The notes beneath the pieces are model-generated. The model was given only the letters and a program-made list of their open reading frames with translations. It was not told the origin of the DNA and made no database searches. From Methanocorpusculum vombati (GTDB lineage Archaea; Halobacteriota; Methanomicrobia; Methanomicrobiales; Methanocorpusculaceae), in contig NZ_JAPTGC010000001.1 in the NCBI RefSeq assembly GCF_026891935.1, positions 124,001-188,000 on the forward strand: 64,000 nucleotides of DNA, in the 5' to 3' direction. Positions 62,026 to 64,000 of this stretch are shown here, in pieces (the stretch's first letter is position 1; each line of letters starts with the position of its first letter). Both the position numbers and the translations under genes were made by a program.

Positions 62026-62523
62026 TTAACTTCCTGATAGGTTCAATAACCCGCTCAGCCGGTCAAGGGAATCCTGCATACGGGTGAATGCACCGTCCCA
62101 GTCAATGTTGCTGATGGTGGTGTTTTTGTCCCGGTTGGTTAAGGGCATGTTGAAGACCTCGTCCATGAAAGAGGTAAGATTCGAGCCCGCATCATTCGCA
62201 TCCGGCGTGATGAGGCCGGAGCTGTTGACAAAGGACATGTTCAGCCCCCCGCCTTCATCCAGAATGCCGGAACTGATGGTGTCGGCCTCGGCCCGGGTGA
62301 CACCGTTTTTGGAAAAGACCATTCCGAAGAGTTCCAGCTTCACATTGAACTTCTCGTCCAGAGAACTGTTGGAGAGCATATTTTCGTACACCGGTGTTAT
62401 GGTAATTTTGCCGATGCTCTGGTTGCCGAGCATGATATCGGTGGTCTGATCCCCGATACATCCCGCGGAAAGTACGGCGAGGACGAGGACTGCAAGAACA
62501 CCTGCGGCAACCGGAATTTTCAT
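62026..62523 (-). CDS. Small secreted lipoprotein
   Basis: 165 residues from the ATG at 62523. Signal peptide with lipobox LSAGC at about residues 17-21. The mature part is a beta domain starting MLGNQSIGKITITPVYENMLSNSSLDEKFNVKLELFGM and holds no known domain. A TTTATT element about 25 bp upstream predicts a short leader. It stands between the surface protein and secD, in the same direction. Confidence 0.75.
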   Translation of the reverse strand: MKIPVAAGVLAVLVLAVLSAGCIGDQTTDIMLGNQSIGKITITPVYENMLSNSSLDEKFNVKLELFGMVFSKNGVTRAEADTISSGILDEGGGLNMSFVNSSGLITPDANDAGSNLTSFMDEVFNMPLTNRDKNTTISNIDWDGAFTRMQDSLDRLSGLLNLSGS

Positions 62524-62598
62524 ACAGATGTGTTTGTGTCTCTGGGGAATAAACATTTGGCGAACGGCTGCCGGAAAAAAATTTCAAAAAAATATTTT

Positions 62599-64000
62599 TT
62601 ATTTGGCCATGATGTCCATCACAATCTTACCGTAGGCAGGTCTTGTGATGAGGACACCAATCAGGATACCCAGGATGCTGATGATGGCAAAGCCCTTCAG
62701 AGTCGAGAGGTCCATTACAATCAGCGGGAACATGGCGATGACCACCGTTGCTGCTGACGTCATGATGATGGCGAGAGCCCGCGTGAGACGCTTCAGGTAC
62801 AGCGTCGGCGACGGAACCTTTCCTTCATGCACCACCTCGTCGGTGATGATCACCAGCTGATCAATACCGGTTCCAAGCACCGCAATCAGTGCGGCGATTG
62901 CAGCGATGTCGAGCTGCTGGATGAAGACTGCGATACCGAGCAGAATGATAATTTCTGCCATGTTGGTTGCAATCATCGGCAGCACAATCTCGGCAACCCG
63001 GTACCGGAGATAGACCATGATGGCCACTGCGGCAAGAGCTGCAAGTCCTGCAATCAGACAGACGATCTTGAAGTAGTCGCCAAGCGCTGCGGAGGTTGAA
63101 CCGGATCCGGCAATCTCCACCTGTACCGGCAGTGCACCGGCACGCAGGTGAATCTCAAGCTCCTGCGCCTGCTGGTGTCCTTCCTCGCCCGAACCGGTTC
63201 CGGCATACAGACTATTGACCGTGTGGGTTGCAATCTGTATTGCAAGATCATTGGAGAGCGGGGCGCTGTACACTTCGGCACCGTCCAGGTACATGTTCAG
63301 GTTGTGTGCCTGCGGGTTGGTGGTTGCGCCGTACTGGATACAGGCCTGCTGCAGTGCTTTTGCACCGTCGTTGTTCAGGTTGAATCCGACACCCCAGTTG
63401 TTGGAGCCTGCCGGGTTCTGCGTCGGGTTCTGGACGGATGCAACCGAGTCTCCGTAGAGCACGTGGGCCGTTTCGTTGCCGGTCGTTACAATCCGGATCT
63501 CAAAGAGACCCTGCTTTCCGACGATCTCCTGAGCGGTCTGCATGTCAACGCCGGCCATTTCGACACGGACGTACTGCGCAACACCGTTGGCGTTGGTTAA
63601 GGTGTTGACTTTGACATCGTTCGTACCCAGGCTGTTGACTTTGGACTCCAGAATCCGTTTCACGGTCTCGGCAGTGGTCGTGCCCACACCGTTTTCGTAA
63701 CTGATGAAGGTTGCACCTGCTGCGGCGGTTGCGGCGCGGAGTTCCTCTTCGGTTGCTTTTTTCTGGACTTCGAGATGGTACAGATCGATTGGAACAACGG
63801 TACAGTCAAGGGCTTCTCCCATTTTGGCTGCAACATCGTTTACGTCTGCTCCGGCACCGATGGTGACAACTTCTGCCTGGAACTCAAGCTGAATCCAGGA
63901 TCCTCCGTCGAGGTCAAGGCCGAACTGGAGATTGGTCATGGCATCGCCGCGGTCGCCCATCGGTACAAAGATTGCGGCAAGTGCGATGATTACGAGAACG
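62599..64000 (-). CDS. secD: Protein-export membrane protein SecD (5' end outside the window)
   Basis: The frame continues past the right edge: before the internal Met at 63960 it reads VLVIIALAAIFVPMGD, the first membrane helix of SecD. Visible are LGLDLDGGSW-like FGLDLDGGSWIQLEF, the periplasmic P1 domain, and the C-terminal RND-like helices (ALGDYFKIVCLIAGLAAL; AIAALIAVLGTGIDQLVIITDEV with the conserved GTGxDxxV; LKRLTRALAIIMTSAAT). SecD works with SecF to pull exported proteins across the membrane. SecF is not seen and should lie beyond the edge, as it usually precedes secD in archaea. Confidence 0.95.
   Translation of the reverse strand, partial: VLVIIALAAIFVPMGDRGDAMTNLQFGLDLDGGSWIQLEFQAEVVTIGAGADVNDVAAKMGEALDCTVVPIDLYHLEVQKKATEEELRAATAAAGATFISYENGVGTTTAETVKRILESKVNSLGTNDVKVNTLTNANGVAQYVRVEMAGVDMQTAQEIVGKQGLFEIRIVTTGNETAHVLYGDSVASVQNPTQNPAGSNNWGVGFNLNNDGAKALQQACIQYGATTNPQAHNLNMYLDGAEVYSAPLSNDLAIQIATHTVNSLYAGTGSGEEGHQQAQELEIHLRAGALPVQVEIAGSGSTSAALGDYFKIVCLIAGLAALAAVAIMVYLRYRVAEIVLPMIATNMAEIIILLGIAVFIQQLDIAAIAALIAVLGTGIDQLVIITDEVVHEGKVPSPTLYLKRLTRALAIIMTSAATVVIAMFPLIVMDLSTLKGFAIISILGILIGVLITRPAYGKIVMDIMAK

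Noticed and set aside
1-64000. CRISPR array, rRNA, tRNA, insertion sequence or prophage
   Set aside because: No regularly spaced repeats, no conserved RNA sequence, and no transposase, integrase or phage structural gene was recognised on either strand.

Overview
The window comes from a hydrogenotrophic methanogenic archaeon, most likely of the order Methanomicrobiales and plausibly Methanocorpusculum (inferred from gene content and order, not searched). Seen directly: the F420-reducing hydrogenase operon frhADGB, formylmethanofuran:H4MPT formyltransferase (ftr) followed by the methanogen-restricted DUF1890 and DUF1894 genes, GTP cyclohydrolase MptA of the methanopterin pathway, a four-subunit pyruvate:ferredoxin oxidoreductase, the large subunit of the archaeal D-family polymerase, Trm112, archaeal type IV pilins and several surface proteins with PGF-CTERM-like tails. 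No rRNA, tRNA, CRISPR array or insertion sequence was recognised.

Layout. 1-1.1 kb: end of a type IV pilin-like operon. 1.2-4.7 kb: a corrinoid/siderophore-type binding protein convergent with a compact metal-centre cassette (HypB/UreG-like P-loop NTPase, stand-alone ABC ATPase, DUF364). 4.8-11.2 kb: cupin, RimI, DUF1015, a lipoprotein, a BmrR-type MerR regulator, an unknown protein and a PEGA surface protein. 11.3-16.4 kb: frhADGB behind a long structured leader, then mptA. 16.5-23.7 kb: ilvC, a truncated transglutaminase-like remnant beside a VOC gene, a RecQ helicase, and a P1B-type ATPase with a small PacL-like partner, followed by about 1 kb without a convincing gene. 23.7-28.2 kb: NhaC antiporter, a condensation-domain-like protein and PepD. 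28.4-35.7 kb: an envelope/DNA operon of NfeD, SPFH protein, DUF432, MscS, HEAT protein and PolD large subunit. 35.75-36.35 kb: a GxxExxY gene bracketed by 60-bp inverted repeats. 36.4-42.0 kb: aspS, two glycosyltransferases, a RHH-like regulator with a 22-bp palindrome, and a DUF4143 ATPase. 42.1-51.4 kb: porBACD, a coiled-coil membrane protein, birA, a multi-Cache lipoprotein, and the purA-trm112-DUF7524-cbiB operon. 51.5-64 kb: RadC, rubrerythrin, AI-2E transporter, a glutaredoxin-thioredoxin reductase fusion, a pentapeptide-repeat protein, two pilin-like genes, a PEGA protein, ftr-DUF1890-DUF1894-mntP, surface and lipoproteins, and secD running off the right edge.

How it fits together. Frh supplies F420H2, Ftr carries out the second step of CO2 reduction, Por and BirA serve carbon assimilation, and MptA and CbiB supply methanopterin and corrinoid cofactors. 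Rubrerythrin and the Grx-TrxR fusion are expected to help against oxygen stress. The points most worth a second look are the GxxExxY unit with its inverted repeats, the P-ATPase with its PacL-like small protein, the metal-centre cassette, the DUF432 gene with an apparent AUA start, the N-terminal extension of FrhG, and the structured frh leader.
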